The notes under the pieces were generated by a model. The model was given only the letters and a program-made list of their open reading frames with translations, had not been told where the DNA came from and did no database searches. Shown one piece after another: positions 1 through 8,076 of a stretch of DNA of 39,906 bases. The position numbers were made by a program, and so were the translations under genes. Source of the stretch: Nesterenkonia massiliensis (GTDB taxonomy: Bacteria > Actinomycetota > Actinomycetes > Actinomycetales > Micrococcaceae); contig NZ_HG005167.1 of the NCBI RefSeq assembly GCF_000455245.1, forward strand, positions 207,419 through 247,324, in the 5' to 3' direction. Positions within the stretch are counted from its first letter, which is position 1; every line of letters begins with the position of its first letter.

Positions 1-1
1 G

Positions 2-1210
2 ATCGCGACGACGGCGGGGCCAGTGGACATGCCCGCCCTGATCGCTGGGAAGCAGGCGCTGGTCGAGTCGCTGCGGGGCGAGAAGTACGCCGACGTCGCC
101 GACTCCTACGGTTGGGCCGTCCGCCGCGGCGACGCCGCGTTCGCCGGCACCCCCGACGCACCGGTCCTCCAGGTCGCCGGGGACGACGGGAGCACCGAGA
201 CGATCGAGGCCGGGCACTACCTGGTCGCGACCGGCTCTCGGCCGTGGGCCCCGCCGATCGACGGCCTGGACCAGACCGGGTACCTGACCTCGACCACGGC
301 GATGGAGCTGACCGAACTCCCTGAGTCCCTGCTCGTGCTCGGCGGCGGCTACGTCGCCCTGGAGCAGGCGCAGCTGTTCGCCCGGCTCGGCTCCCAGGTC
401 ACCGTGCTGGTCCGGTCCCGGCTCGCGTCGAAGGAGGAGCCGGAGGTGTCCAGGACGCTGCAGGAGGTGTTCGCCGACGAGGGCATCCGGGTGGTCCGCC
501 GCGCGCTGCCGACGCGGGTGTCCCGCGACGCCGCGACCGGGCAGGCCGTCGTCACCGCGGACGTCGCCGGCGGCCGGGAGGAGTTCCGCGCCGACCAGGT
601 GCTCGTCGCCCTCGGACGACGACCGGCCACCGATGGGCTCGGCCTCGACAGGGTCGGGGTCAAGACCGGGGACCTCGGCGAGGTGGTCGTCTCCGACCGG
701 ATGCAGTCCTCCCACCCGCGGATCTGGGCCGCGGGCGACGTGACCGGCCACCCCGAGTTCGTCTACGTCGCCGCCCACCACGGCACCCTCGTCGCCGAGA
801 ACGCGTTCGCCGACGCCGATCGGGCCGTGGACTACGCCCGACTGCCGAGGGTGACGTTCACCGGCCCGGCGATCGGCGCGGTCGGGATGACCGAGAAGGA
901 CGTCGTCGCCGCCGGGATCCGCTGCGACTGCCGCGTCCTGCCCCTGCACCACGTGCCCCGCGCACTGGTCAACCGCGACACCCGCGGCTTCGTCAAGATC
1001 GTCGTGGACGCCGACACCGGGAAGATCCTCGGCATCACCGCCGTCGCCAAGGACGCCGGCGAGCTCGCCGCCGCCGGGGTCCACGTGCTCGGCAAGACGG
1101 TCGCCGAGGTCGCCGACGCCTGGGCCCCCTACCTGACCATGGCCGAGGGCATCCGGATCGCCGCCAAGGCCTTCACCACCGACCCGTCGCTCCTGTCGTG
1201 CTGCGCGTGA
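2..1210 (+). CDS. merA: Mercuric reductase, 3' part (5' end outside window)
   Basis: MerA reduces Hg(II) to volatile Hg(0) in the cytoplasm with NADPH and FAD. The frame is open from base 2, so only the last 402 or so residues are seen; the N-terminal FAD-binding part and the redox-active CVNVGC site must lie upstream. Visible marks are the NADPH-binding Rossmann motif (LGGGYVALEQ, positions 346-375), the ALGRRP and AAGDVTG segments typical of the FAD disulfide oxidoreductases, the C-terminal dimerisation domain, and the terminal LLSCCA. That last cysteine pair separates MerA from lipoamide dehydrogenase: it passes Hg(II) to the active site. merB follows 20 bases later in the same direction, so the two are probably co-transcribed. 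No merR is visible; the regulator is presumably upstream. Confidence 0.95.
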   Translation: MATTAGPVDMPALIAGKQALVESLRGEKYADVADSYGWAVRRGDAAFAGTPDAPVLQVAGDDGSTETIEAGHYLVATGSRPWAPPIDGLDQTGYLTSTTAMELTELPESLLVLGGGYVALEQAQLFARLGSQVTVLVRSRLASKEEPEVSRTLQEVFADEGIRVVRRALPTRVSRDAATGQAVVTADVAGGREEFRADQVLVALGRRPATDGLGLDRVGVKTGDLGEVVVSDRMQSSHPRIWAAGDVTGHPEFVYVAAHHGTLVAENAFADADRAVDYARLPRVTFTGPAIGAVGMTEKDVVAAGIRCDCRVLPLHHVPRALVNRDTRGFVKIVVDADTGKILGITAVAKDAGELAAAGVHVLGKTVAEVADAWAPYLTMAEGIRIAAKAFTTDPSLLSCCA

Positions 1211-1230
1211 ACGAACTGGAGGAACCCACG

Positions 1231-1881
1231 ATGTCTGACCTCAGCATGCAACTGCCCGAGCGGCTCAGCCGACTGGGAGAGACCGGCCTGCTCATCCCGC
1301 TGCTGCGGCTGCTCGCCGACGGTGACCCCGTCACCGTCCAACAGCTGTCCGTGGCTGCGGGCCGCACGATCGACGAGGTACGGCTCGGACTGGCCGCGAT
1401 GCAGGACACCGAGTACGACGACCAGGGCCGAATCGTCGGCCAGGGCCTCACGCTGCGCCCTACACCGCACCGGTTCACCGTCGACGGTGAGGAGCTCTAC
1501 ACCTGGTGCGCCCTGGACACCCTCATCTTCCCGGCCCTCCTCGATCGCCCAGCGCGCGTGGAGTCCGTCTCCCCGGCCAGCGGAGAGACGATCCGCGTCA
1601 CCATCGATCCGGTTGCCGGTGTCACCGGCGTCACACCCCCGAGCGCCGTGGTGTCGCTGGTGAACCTGGAGCAGATCACCTCGATCCGCTCGGCCTTCTG
1701 CAACCAGGTGCACTATTTCGCCTCCGTCGACGACGCCACCGGGTGGCTCTCTGAGCATCCCGGTGCCGAGGTGGTGTCGGTGGCCGAGGCCTACCGGATC
1801 GGCAACGAGCTCACAACGAGCCTGCTCGACCTGCTTCAGGACGACACCCCGGTGGCCGACGACTGTCCCCGCTGCTGTTGA
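1231..1881 (+). CDS. merB: Organomercurial lyase
   Basis: MerB breaks the carbon-mercury bond of organomercurials and hands the released Hg(II) to MerA, giving broad-spectrum resistance. The 216-residue protein carries the family's catalytic set: Cys93 and Asp96 in WCALD, and Cys157 in AFCNQVHYF, matching Cys96/Asp99/Cys159 of the plasmid R831b enzyme. The ATG at 1231 is chosen because GGAGG lies about 6 bases upstream; a GTG at 1198 in the same frame would overlap merA and has no ribosome site. The protein ends in DDCPRCC, a cysteine-rich tail that I do not recognise from the classical enzyme and that may help transfer mercury. An N-terminal winged-helix-like part precedes the catalytic domain, as is normal for MerB. 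Confidence 0.94.
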   Translation: MSDLSMQLPERLSRLGETGLLIPLLRLLADGDPVTVQQLSVAAGRTIDEVRLGLAAMQDTEYDDQGRIVGQGLTLRPTPHRFTVDGEELYTWCALDTLIFPALLDRPARVESVSPASGETIRVTIDPVAGVTGVTPPSAVVSLVNLEQITSIRSAFCNQVHYFASVDDATGWLSEHPGAEVVSVAEAYRIGNELTTSLLDLLQDDTPVADDCPRCC

Positions 1882-1910
1882 CCCGCGACACAGAAGGATT
1901 CGAGAACGCT

Positions 1911-2210
1911 ATGACCTCCAAACACGACGACCGAACGCGAGGCGGTGGCCTACTCCTGGGAGCCGGTGCCGTGCTCCTCATGACGATCTGCTGCGCGCTG
2001 CCCGTGCTCATCGCCGGCGGAATGCTTACTGGCATCGGCGGGCTCCTTCTCGGCAACCCGTGGGTGATCGGCGTGGGCATTGCGCTCCTCGCGATCGTGC
2101 TGCTCGTCGTCGTCCGCCGCCGAACCCGCCGCGGCCGTGTCGAACCTGACTGCTGCCCGCCCACCGAATCCGCTCACCGCACCGACCCGAAGGGCGAACA
2201 GAACCAATGA
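1911..2210 (+). CDS. Small two-helix membrane protein, MerF/MerT-like mercury transporter
   Basis: The protein has 99 residues and two predicted membrane helices, about residues 12-37 and 43-69. The first helix holds a vicinal cysteine pair (Cys27-Cys28 in TICCALPVLI), and the cytoplasmic tail holds a second (Cys81-Cys82 in EPDCCPP). Paired cysteines in helix 1 plus a cytosolic pair is the layout of the small mercury importers MerF and MerT, so uptake of Hg(II) for reduction by MerA is the likely role. This is inference from topology and context; overall similarity to named families is weak by eye. The ATG at 1911 is preferred to an in-frame TTG at 1878 that overlaps merB. The stop overlaps the next gene's start (ATGA), which implies translational coupling. 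Confidence 0.75.
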   Translation: MTSKHDDRTRGGGLLLGAGAVLLMTICCALPVLIAGGMLTGIGGLLLGNPWVIGVGIALLAIVLLVVVRRRTRRGRVEPDCCPPTESAHRTDPKGEQNQ

Positions 2211-2725
2211 TCAGCTCCCGCGCCCGTCGTTCGCTCGCCACCCTCCTGCTCGCAGGCTCGCTCATCCTGACCGCCTGCGGCACCGTTGATAAGGATCCCG
2301 TCTCTGCCGAGACTGCCACCGCCGCGACGGTGACCAGCATCGACGCTCAGCGGATCAGCCTGCCCGCCGCCGGGAAGCCCACCGCGGTGTTCTTCTTCTC
2401 CGTCGGCTGCGGCGAATGCGTCGGCGGAGTCCGATCCCTCGGTCAGGCGGCAGCCGCGGCCGAGGAGGCCGGCATCGATGCCCAGTTCCTCGCCGTCGAC
2501 ATGGATCCGCGCGAACCTACCGAGACCATTCAGAGGTTCATGGAGTACGTCGACGCCGTGCATGTCCCCGCCGCCATCGACGAGGGCGCGGCGCTGTCCC
2601 AGCGCTTCGGGGTAGCCGCGCTGTCTACACTGATCATCGTCGACAGTGACGGACAGGTGACCTTCCGCGCCACCGACCCCGACGCCGATACGATCGTCTC
2701 CGCGCTCCACAAGGCCGGGGCCTGA
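2207..2725 (+). CDS. Thioredoxin-fold (TlpA-like) lipoprotein of the mercury operon
   Basis: This 172-residue protein has a lipoprotein signal peptide: basic start, hydrophobic core and lipobox LTAC with Cys24. It should therefore be anchored on the outer face of the membrane. The mature part looks like a TlpA/ResA thioredoxin fold, with FFFSVGCGEC holding a CxxC redox site (Cys68, Cys71), a central LAVDMDP strand, and the region before the cis-Pro loop near GVAALSTLIIVD. It starts inside the stop codon of the MerF-like gene and is followed 3 bases later by a CcdA-like gene, its natural electron donor. I infer that it binds or reduces mercury-thiol species outside the membrane, in the position that MerP fills in Gram-negative operons. 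The substrate is not shown by sequence. Confidence 0.8.
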   Translation: MISSRARRSLATLLLAGSLILTACGTVDKDPVSAETATAATVTSIDAQRISLPAAGKPTAVFFFSVGCGECVGGVRSLGQAAAAAEEAGIDAQFLAVDMDPREPTETIQRFMEYVDAVHVPAAIDEGAALSQRFGVAALSTLIIVDSDGQVTFRATDPDADTIVSALHKAGA

Positions 2726-2728
2726 GCG

Positions 2729-3649
2729 ATGGGCGGACTCCTCGCCCTTGCCTTCGCCGCCGGGATGATCGCCCCCGTCAATCCCTGCGGCTTCGCGCTG
2801 CTCCCGGCCTGGATCACCCATGCGCTGGGCGACGCCGCCTCTTCCTCAGCCCCGGTGCGCCTGCTGCGCGCCCTACGGGCTGGCCTCGCGCTGACGATCG
2901 GGTTTGCGGGCACGCTCGCCTTGGCTGGCGTCGCGGTAAGCGCCGGCGCACGGGGCCTGATCCAGGTCGCCCCAGCCCTCGGCCTCGCCGTCGGGATCCT
3001 GTTGGTGCTGCTCGGCGGGGCGATGCTAGCCGGACGCTCTATGTCCCTCCGGCTTCCCGGCATACCCGGCCGCGCAATCGAACGGCTGCCCAGCGCCGTG
3101 CGCATGGTCGTCTTCGGCGTCGGCTACGCCGCGGCCTCGCTGTCGTGCACCTTCGGCGTACTCCTCGCGGTCATCGCCCAGGCCCAGGCGACAGCCAGTT
3201 TCGTCGGGCTGCTCCTCGTCTTCGCCATCTATGCCGCCGGCTCCGCCACCGTCCTGCTGCTTGTCGCCGTGGTCGCCGCCGTAGCCGGTTCTGTGCTGTC
3301 CAGGCGGATCGCCGCACTGACACGATTCGTTCCCAAGGTCACCGCCGCCGTCCTGATCCTCACCGGCGTCTACCTGGCTTGGTACTGGTTTCCAGTTGTC
3401 GTCGGCGATGCCCCTTCCGCAGGGCGCACCGACGTCGCCGCTGTCTCGGCGACGATATCGAACTGGCTCCAAAGCAACACCGGCGTCATCGCCGGCCTGT
3501 CTACCACCGTGGTGCTCATCGTGCTACTAAGCGGATTCCTTCATCAACGCCGTCGGAACTCCGGACGGAGGACCGAGGAGGACTGCTGCGACCCTCAGTC
3601 GACGCACTCTCCCGGGGACCGGCCGAGCGTGCCGACCGAGCGGCATTGA
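2729..3649 (+). CDS. CcdA/DsbD-like thiol-disulfide transmembrane transporter with cysteine tail
   Basis: This 306-residue multi-spanning protein belongs to the CcdA/DsbD-beta family, which carries electrons from cytoplasmic thioredoxin to extracytoplasmic thiol proteins. The two family cysteines are present: Cys20 in NPCGFALLPA and Cys140 in SLSCTFGV, one in each half of the pseudo-symmetric core. After the usual six helices there is an extra predicted helix (about residues 252-271) and a basic cytoplasmic tail with a vicinal pair, Cys286-Cys287 (EEDCCDP), which is not part of ordinary CcdA. It lies 3 bases after the thioredoxin-like lipoprotein, so the two probably work as a pair. It is the last gene of the mercury operon. 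The tail may bind Hg(II) or receive it from the outer components; this is inference. Confidence 0.8.
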   Translation: MGGLLALAFAAGMIAPVNPCGFALLPAWITHALGDAASSSAPVRLLRALRAGLALTIGFAGTLALAGVAVSAGARGLIQVAPALGLAVGILLVLLGGAMLAGRSMSLRLPGIPGRAIERLPSAVRMVVFGVGYAAASLSCTFGVLLAVIAQAQATASFVGLLLVFAIYAAGSATVLLLVAVVAAVAGSVLSRRIAALTRFVPKVTAAVLILTGVYLAWYWFPVVVGDAPSAGRTDVAAVSATISNWLQSNTGVIAGLSTTVVLIVLLSGFLHQRRRNSGRRTEEDCCDPQSTHSPGDRPSVPTERH

Positions 3650-3815
3650 GCGGCTCCTGCACGTCAAGGTCATACGACGTGGTTGACCGGAACGACGAAC
3701 TCGGACACCAGACGCCCTCCCACCCGACGCCGATCATCGGACACGGCGTGGGTGTTGTTCGTGGCCTATGTCGAAGGAGAGCGCGGCCACGATCAGGACG
3801 AGTTGACCGCCGAGC

Positions 3816-3837
3816 AGAATCGGTGCCGCCCGATTCT
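3816..3837. terminator. Inverted repeat between the converging mer and recombinase operons
   Basis: Perfect 8-base arms AGAATCGG (3816-3823) and CCGATTCT (3830-3837) enclose a 6-base loop. The hairpin sits in the 225-base gap (3650-3874) where the rightward mer operon and the leftward recombinase operon converge, so a shared terminator is plausible. No clear U-run follows on either side. The rest of this gap shows no convincing gene. Confidence 0.4.
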
Positions 3838-3874
3838 CACGACGTGACATCCCTGGAAACGTCATCGTCAGATT

Positions 3875-6463
3875 TCAGTGCAGGACGACTGGGAGGGGCA
3901 TGCCGACGCGCTCGACGACCGCGGCGGCGTAGGCGGTGCTGTTCGCGCCGATCGCGTTGGACCAGGCGATCGCGGAGGAGATGTCCAGGCCAGTCAGCCG
4001 GCTGAGAACGACGGGTGGGAGTTCCTGCGCGAGCGCTATCAGCGCGCCGGTGCGGGCAAGTCGCGGCGGGATGCCGGCAGCGCGGAGCCGGGTATTCAGC
4101 GTGTCGGGGGCCATGTGATGCCCGGCCCGGGTTCCGGGATAGACCCACTCCTGTTCGATGCTCTCCACGAACATGCGAGGCGCGGTGCGGTTGCTGGCGG
4201 CTCCCGCGGCCGCCGGCGCGAGCTCGGCGGGGAGCACGAGAGGTTCCTGGCCGAGGCGGACGACCACGGCCTGGTCCGTGACGGTGACGTCTTCCGCGCG
4301 CAACTGGACGATCTTCGCCGCCCGGACGCCGAACATGAGCATCAGCCCCGCGGCGAGCTTCGTGTGCGGGTTGATGGACGGGTCGGAGGTGACATCGGCG
4401 AGCAGCCGGCAGCGTTCCTCGTCGCTCATGGCTTGCGGGCTCAAGGCTCCTGATGGCGGGCGTGGAGCGGTGAGCGGTCGGGATGCGCCGGCCCGTGCGG
4501 TCCAGGTCAGGAAGTGGTGCAGGAACGGGCGTCGGCCGCCGGTGAGCCATTCATCGACATCCGCCTGGGTGAGGGACACGAGAGAACCTCCGCGGGTATG
4601 GATCCATTCCAGCAGTTCGATGATCCCCGCGATCTCGAGCCGCCGCCAGGACAGCTGGCCTGATCGGGACGGCATCGTGTTGCGGCGCAGTGCGCGCAGG
4701 TGTCGCCATCGCGCGTATTGGGTGACGGTGCGCTGTTCACCCGGGTCGGGGATCTCGGCAAGTGCGCTGTCGAGCCAGAGCTCGAACCGGGCGAGCAGCT
4801 CGTCCCGCGGTGGGAGCAGCCCGTGGTCGATGAGCACGGACCGAACCGCTCGGGTCTGATACTCCGAGCCGGCCTGGTCGAGGTAGGCGTGAGTGCGCAG
4901 GGATGGGGCGGTGAGCACTCGGGTGATCAGCGTGCAGGCGACGGTGCCGCGTTCGAAGGCGTAGACGATCTTCGACGGAGCACCCTGGAACCACCGCTCT
5001 CGCAGATGCGCGATGCGTGCATCGGAGGCGGCGAGCTCGTCGGGCACCATCTCCCGGATCATCTGATCGGCTCGGCAACGGGGGCAGAGCTTCGCGATCA
5101 GCCGTGTGATGGTCCCGCAGCTGGTGCAGGGGCGGAACGACTCCGGTTGGCGGGGATAGCAGAGCGGGCAGAACGGCCGGCCCTCGATCCGGCCGTTCAC
5201 TATCCGAGCGTCTCCGCAGCTTGTGCAGGTCTCGATGATCGGCGGAACGCAGGCCCAGCAGAGATAGCCGGAGCCGTCTTCGGTGCGCTTGTGGCGCAGC
5301 CGGACCTCCCCGCAGCTCACGCAGGGCTGGCGAGGGTTGGAGCACTGCTCGCAGGCGGCGCGCGCGGTTCCCGGCCAGCGGCATTGCCGCTCGGTCCCGC
5401 AGATCGTGCAGGTGTCGACGCTGGCCTTGTCGGAGCAGGGTTTGCAGATCGCTTTCTCGCTGCCGTGGAACAAACAGGGCGCAAGCTCCCCGCAGTCCGT
5501 GCAGGTGTCCAGCCGGGAGGAGCTCCGACACGTTGAACACAGCGGGCCCTCCGGGCTGCGGTAGGCGATCAGTCGATGGTTGCCGCAGCTCACGCAGACG
5601 GCGTTCTCGTCGGGGAGCTTGTTCGTGCAGCGTTGGCAGAGTCGCCGCCCGTCGGAGAGCACCCGCTCCAGGTTGGTGACGTCGTCGCAGCCATCGCAGG
5701 GGGCATGGTGCGCGATCCGGTAGCAGCGTCGGCAGCTCACTCGTCCCTCGACGCGTTCGGTGAGCGTGCGCGTGGTGCCGCAGCCTCCGCAGCGTCGTTC
5801 GGGCAGACGCGCGCCGTCCGCGTGGAGAATGTCGTAGAACGTGCCGAACAGCACAGAGCCCGCGGCCGGGTCGGAGAACCACTCCGCGCCGTGGGCCTGC
5901 AGCTCGAGCATCAGCCGCACTCGGCGGTCCCTCCCGTCCGCCGCCATCTGCTCCACCGCTCGAAGGATGGTCGCGGTCGCGACACGGCGATGGCGGCGGA
6001 CTTGCTCGACGATGCGCTCGGCCGCTTCGGGTTTCATGTCGACCCAGCATCGTTTGCAGTACGCGCTCTCACCGGGCCCTGTCTGCACGCGGCGGGTGTG
6101 CCCGCAACGATCACAGAGTCCGCTCCTGGAAGCGAGACGGCGACCGCATGGAGCGCAGATCCGCCCGGTCGGCGTGCGCTGCAGCAGCTTCCGCAGCCCG
6201 CCGCAGTGTGCGCAACGCGGCGGTCGGACAGTCCGCGCTCCAGCCTCGTGGAGGCGAAGCAACAGACTTGCCAGAGCCGGCGTGGTCTGCGGATCCGCCG
6301 CGGTGAGCAGCCCGGGTGCCTGCGTGACCAGGTCGAGCGTCCGGCGGGCAACCGGCAGCTGCCGGAACGAGCCGTTCACGATCTCGGCGATCCGCTCACG
6401 CGGAAGAGCCTGCTCGACGGCGGCGATCTGCGTGGTCAGCGCGGCGAAGACCGGGTCAAGCAT
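3875..6463 (-). CDS. Ten-zinc-ribbon protein with degenerate tyrosine-recombinase C-terminus
   Basis: The protein has 862 residues. Residues 84-463 hold 20 CxxC motifs spaced as ten zinc ribbons (for example CAHC 84-87, CGGC 225-228, CTSC 446-449, CPRC 460-463). Residues about 570-660 look like a SAM-like core-binding domain and 680-850 like a tyrosine-recombinase catalytic fold. The segment FGVRAAKIVQLRAEDV keeps the box I arginine (Arg713), and WVYPGTRAGH with the following helix matches the integrase core. The box II HxLRH is replaced by LARTGALIA, and the GH motif and tyrosine are not in place (LTGLDISS, then STAY). I infer a non-catalytic DNA-binding partner of the adjacent integrase. 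Its start overlaps the XRE gene by 8 bases. I know no named family with this architecture. Confidence 0.8.
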   Translation of the reverse strand: MLDPVFAALTTQIAAVEQALPRERIAEIVNGSFRQLPVARRTLDLVTQAPGLLTAADPQTTPALASLLLRLHEAGARTVRPPRCAHCGGLRKLLQRTPTGRICAPCGRRLASRSGLCDRCGHTRRVQTGPGESAYCKRCWVDMKPEAAERIVEQVRRHRRVATATILRAVEQMAADGRDRRVRLMLELQAHGAEWFSDPAAGSVLFGTFYDILHADGARLPERRCGGCGTTRTLTERVEGRVSCRRCYRIAHHAPCDGCDDVTNLERVLSDGRRLCQRCTNKLPDENAVCVSCGNHRLIAYRSPEGPLCSTCRSSSRLDTCTDCGELAPCLFHGSEKAICKPCSDKASVDTCTICGTERQCRWPGTARAACEQCSNPRQPCVSCGEVRLRHKRTEDGSGYLCWACVPPIIETCTSCGDARIVNGRIEGRPFCPLCYPRQPESFRPCTSCGTITRLIAKLCPRCRADQMIREMVPDELAASDARIAHLRERWFQGAPSKIVYAFERGTVACTLITRVLTAPSLRTHAYLDQAGSEYQTRAVRSVLIDHGLLPPRDELLARFELWLDSALAEIPDPGEQRTVTQYARWRHLRALRRNTMPSRSGQLSWRRLEIAGIIELLEWIHTRGGSLVSLTQADVDEWLTGGRRPFLHHFLTWTARAGASRPLTAPRPPSGALSPQAMSDEERCRLLADVTSDPSINPHTKLAAGLMLMFGVRAAKIVQLRAEDVTVTDQAVVVRLGQEPLVLPAELAPAAAGAASNRTAPRMFVESIEQEWVYPGTRAGHHMAPDTLNTRLRAAGIPPRLARTGALIALAQELPPVVLSRLTGLDISSAIAWSNAIGANSTAYAAAVVERVGMPLPVVLH

Positions 6464-6812
6464 CCGGCGGGAGAATCTGCGCCCTACGCGGCTTCAGGCC
6501 CGACTCCCGGAGTCGGTTCGTCGCCGAATCGCCCCGCTCCGGCCCAGGATCGGTCGTCCCGGTCGCTGCGACCGCGCTGCCGAGGACCACCCGCGGCGCG
6601 AGCTCCTCGAACGTGCAATCGAAGATGTCCAGCAGCGCGACCAGCGCCTGCATGTTCATCCGCTCCGGCTTCTCCGCGGCGAGCCGATATACCTGGCTCG
6701 TCGACAAGTAGACGCCCCGCTCTTCCAGCAGCGGGACCAGCTTCGTCGTGGAGAACATTCCCGCCGCCGCCATCACCTCCCGAAGCCGCCACTCAAACCC
6801 GATCAGTCTCAT
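6456..6812 (-). CDS. Small XRE/Cro-like helix-turn-helix regulator
   Basis: The protein has 118 residues, with a Cro/C1-type helix-turn-helix in residues about 8-68. The pattern REVMAAAGM...TKLVPLLEERGVYLSTSQVYRL gives the two helices that contact DNA, and MNMQALVALLDIFDCTFEEL is the closing helix pair usual in plasmid and phage XRE proteins. The C-terminal 50 residues are Arg/Pro-rich and probably disordered. The gene lies between the integrase (ATGA overlap at 6809-6812) and the zinc-ribbon gene (8-base overlap), so all three are translated from one message. It may repress the operon or act as an excision factor; the inverted repeats upstream of the integrase are candidate operators. Confidence 0.8.
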   Translation of the reverse strand: MRLIGFEWRLREVMAAAGMFSTTKLVPLLEERGVYLSTSQVYRLAAEKPERMNMQALVALLDIFDCTFEELAPRVVLGSAVAATGTTDPGPERGDSATNRLRESGLKPRRAQILPPDA

Positions 6813-7927
6813 CGCCCGCTCTCTTCCTCATCGCGCGGCCTGTGCCGCGTCTTCTCGATCGCCTGACTCATCATCGTGTTCATGTAGTCCGCGCTCACGC
6901 CCGTATAGATCGCCGTCGTCGACTGGTGCAGGTGCCCGACCTGACGTTGCACGAACGCGGGATCGACCCCGGACTCGATCAGGTGGGTCACGTAGGAATG
7001 ACGCAGCGCGTGCGGCGTCAATACCTCATCCAGCCCCAGCGCCGTCCGGTAGACGGCGAACCTCGACGCCAGCTCCCGCGTGCGCAGCCTCGTCCCGCGT
7101 TCCGAGACCCAGAGCGCCGGCGACCCGTCCCGGACCATCAACGGACGCACCTGCTCGACATACTCCTGAAGAGCCTCAACCGCCCAGCCGAACTACGACA
7201 CGACCGCCCGCCGTTTCGGCGGCCCGCCCCGCGACGACTTCCCGTGCCGGATCTGCATCACACCGAACTCCCCGAACTGTGGAGCCTTCGAATTCCTGTA
7301 GAAGTCGGTCACATCAAGCCCAACCGCCTCGCTCGCCCGCATCCCCCATGCGTAGACGACCTTGAACAGCGTCGCGTCCCGGAACGCAGGCAGAGCACCC
7401 TTGCGGCGCTCGTCCAGCAACCGCGTCACCTCGGCGTCAGCATGATCCAGCAAGCGCTGCAGCTCCGACCGCGTCAACGGGCGTCGCCCCGGCTTGCCCT
7501 CGTAATCCTGCAGGTGCGCGAGCGTGTTCCATTCATGGCAGACCTGAACCGGGTGCGTCCCGAAACGCTCCATGCACTCGTCAACCCAGCCGTAGTGCGG
7601 CGAGCAGATGTAATCGCAGAACGCGCGCACCGCCCCCTGGTACGACCGGATCGTCGACGCTTCGACCTTCCGTTGCGACACCAGCAGCGCCATCCACTCG
7701 TCAAAGTCGCCCGCGGACCACTCCCACGGCTTCTTGCCCGCGTACGACTCGAACCTCCGGACCACGCCCAAAGCGCGCGACACCGAATCCTCCTTGAGAT
7801 GTCGGCCACCGATCTGCTGCATCCGCCAGCCCTCGATCATCGCCTCAAACACGGCCTCATGAGCGTTGAGGAACGACACCCCGCCCGCAAGATACAGTGA
7901 CGACGCACCGTGTGGAACTCGTCCCAT
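6809..7927 (-). pseudogene. Tyrosine recombinase (integrase) interrupted by one in-frame TAG
   Basis: Read through, this is a 372-residue tyrosine recombinase. The N-terminal SAM-like domain is at about residues 25-140 and the catalytic domain follows, with Arg in YAWGMRASEAVGL, HALRHSYVTHL (HxxR), VGH, and Tyr in TTAIYTGV. A TAG at 7193-7195 falls between the first catalytic Arg and box II. The two halves are in the same frame with no other lesion, and the sequence after the stop (FGWAVEALQEYVEQ) reads as integrase. It is either a recent nonsense mutation, an amber codon that is read through, or a sequencing error. The ATG at 7927 is preferred to the TTG just before it. As the first gene of the recombinase operon, it is the likely enzyme for insertion into umuC. 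Confidence 0.85.
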
Positions 7928-8076
7928 CAACCACCCAATCCATCCACATAACGCGCTAATCGTGCATTAGATGCGAATCTATCAGCCCGTCAGACCTCGT
8001 CGCGCGGAAAATCGCGGGGCTATCGAAACGACCGATAGCCTTTCTGACGCAGACGCCCGTTCGGATCTCGCATCTG
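7928..8076. promoter_or_regulatory. Element right-end region with nested inverted repeats and integrase promoter
   Basis: This non-coding stretch separates the integrase from the truncated umuC. Three nested inverted repeats share nearly one centre: 13-base arms 7964-7976 and 8068-8080 (12 of 13 match), 7-base CGTCAGA 7988-7994 with TCTGACG 8043-8049, and perfect 8-base GGCTATCG 8018-8025 with CGATAGCC 8033-8040. The outer right arm contains GCATC-T-GATGC, itself a palindrome. On the minus strand a TAGATT sits directly beside the outer left arm and could be the integrase -10 box, making that arm an operator. Together they look like an attachment site with recombinase and regulator binding sites. 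These roles are inferred. Confidence 0.6.

Noticed and set aside
3145-4005. A 286-codon frame covering the end of the CcdA-like gene and the gap after it
   Set aside because: The product is Arg-rich and low in complexity, mostly out of frame with a certain gene, and shows no motif.
5576-7900. A 774-codon open frame on the plus strand opposite the recombinase operon
   Set aside because: It lies wholly antisense to the integrase, XRE and zinc-ribbon genes, has Arg/Pro/His-rich composition and no recognisable domain. Long antisense frames are expected in high-GC DNA.
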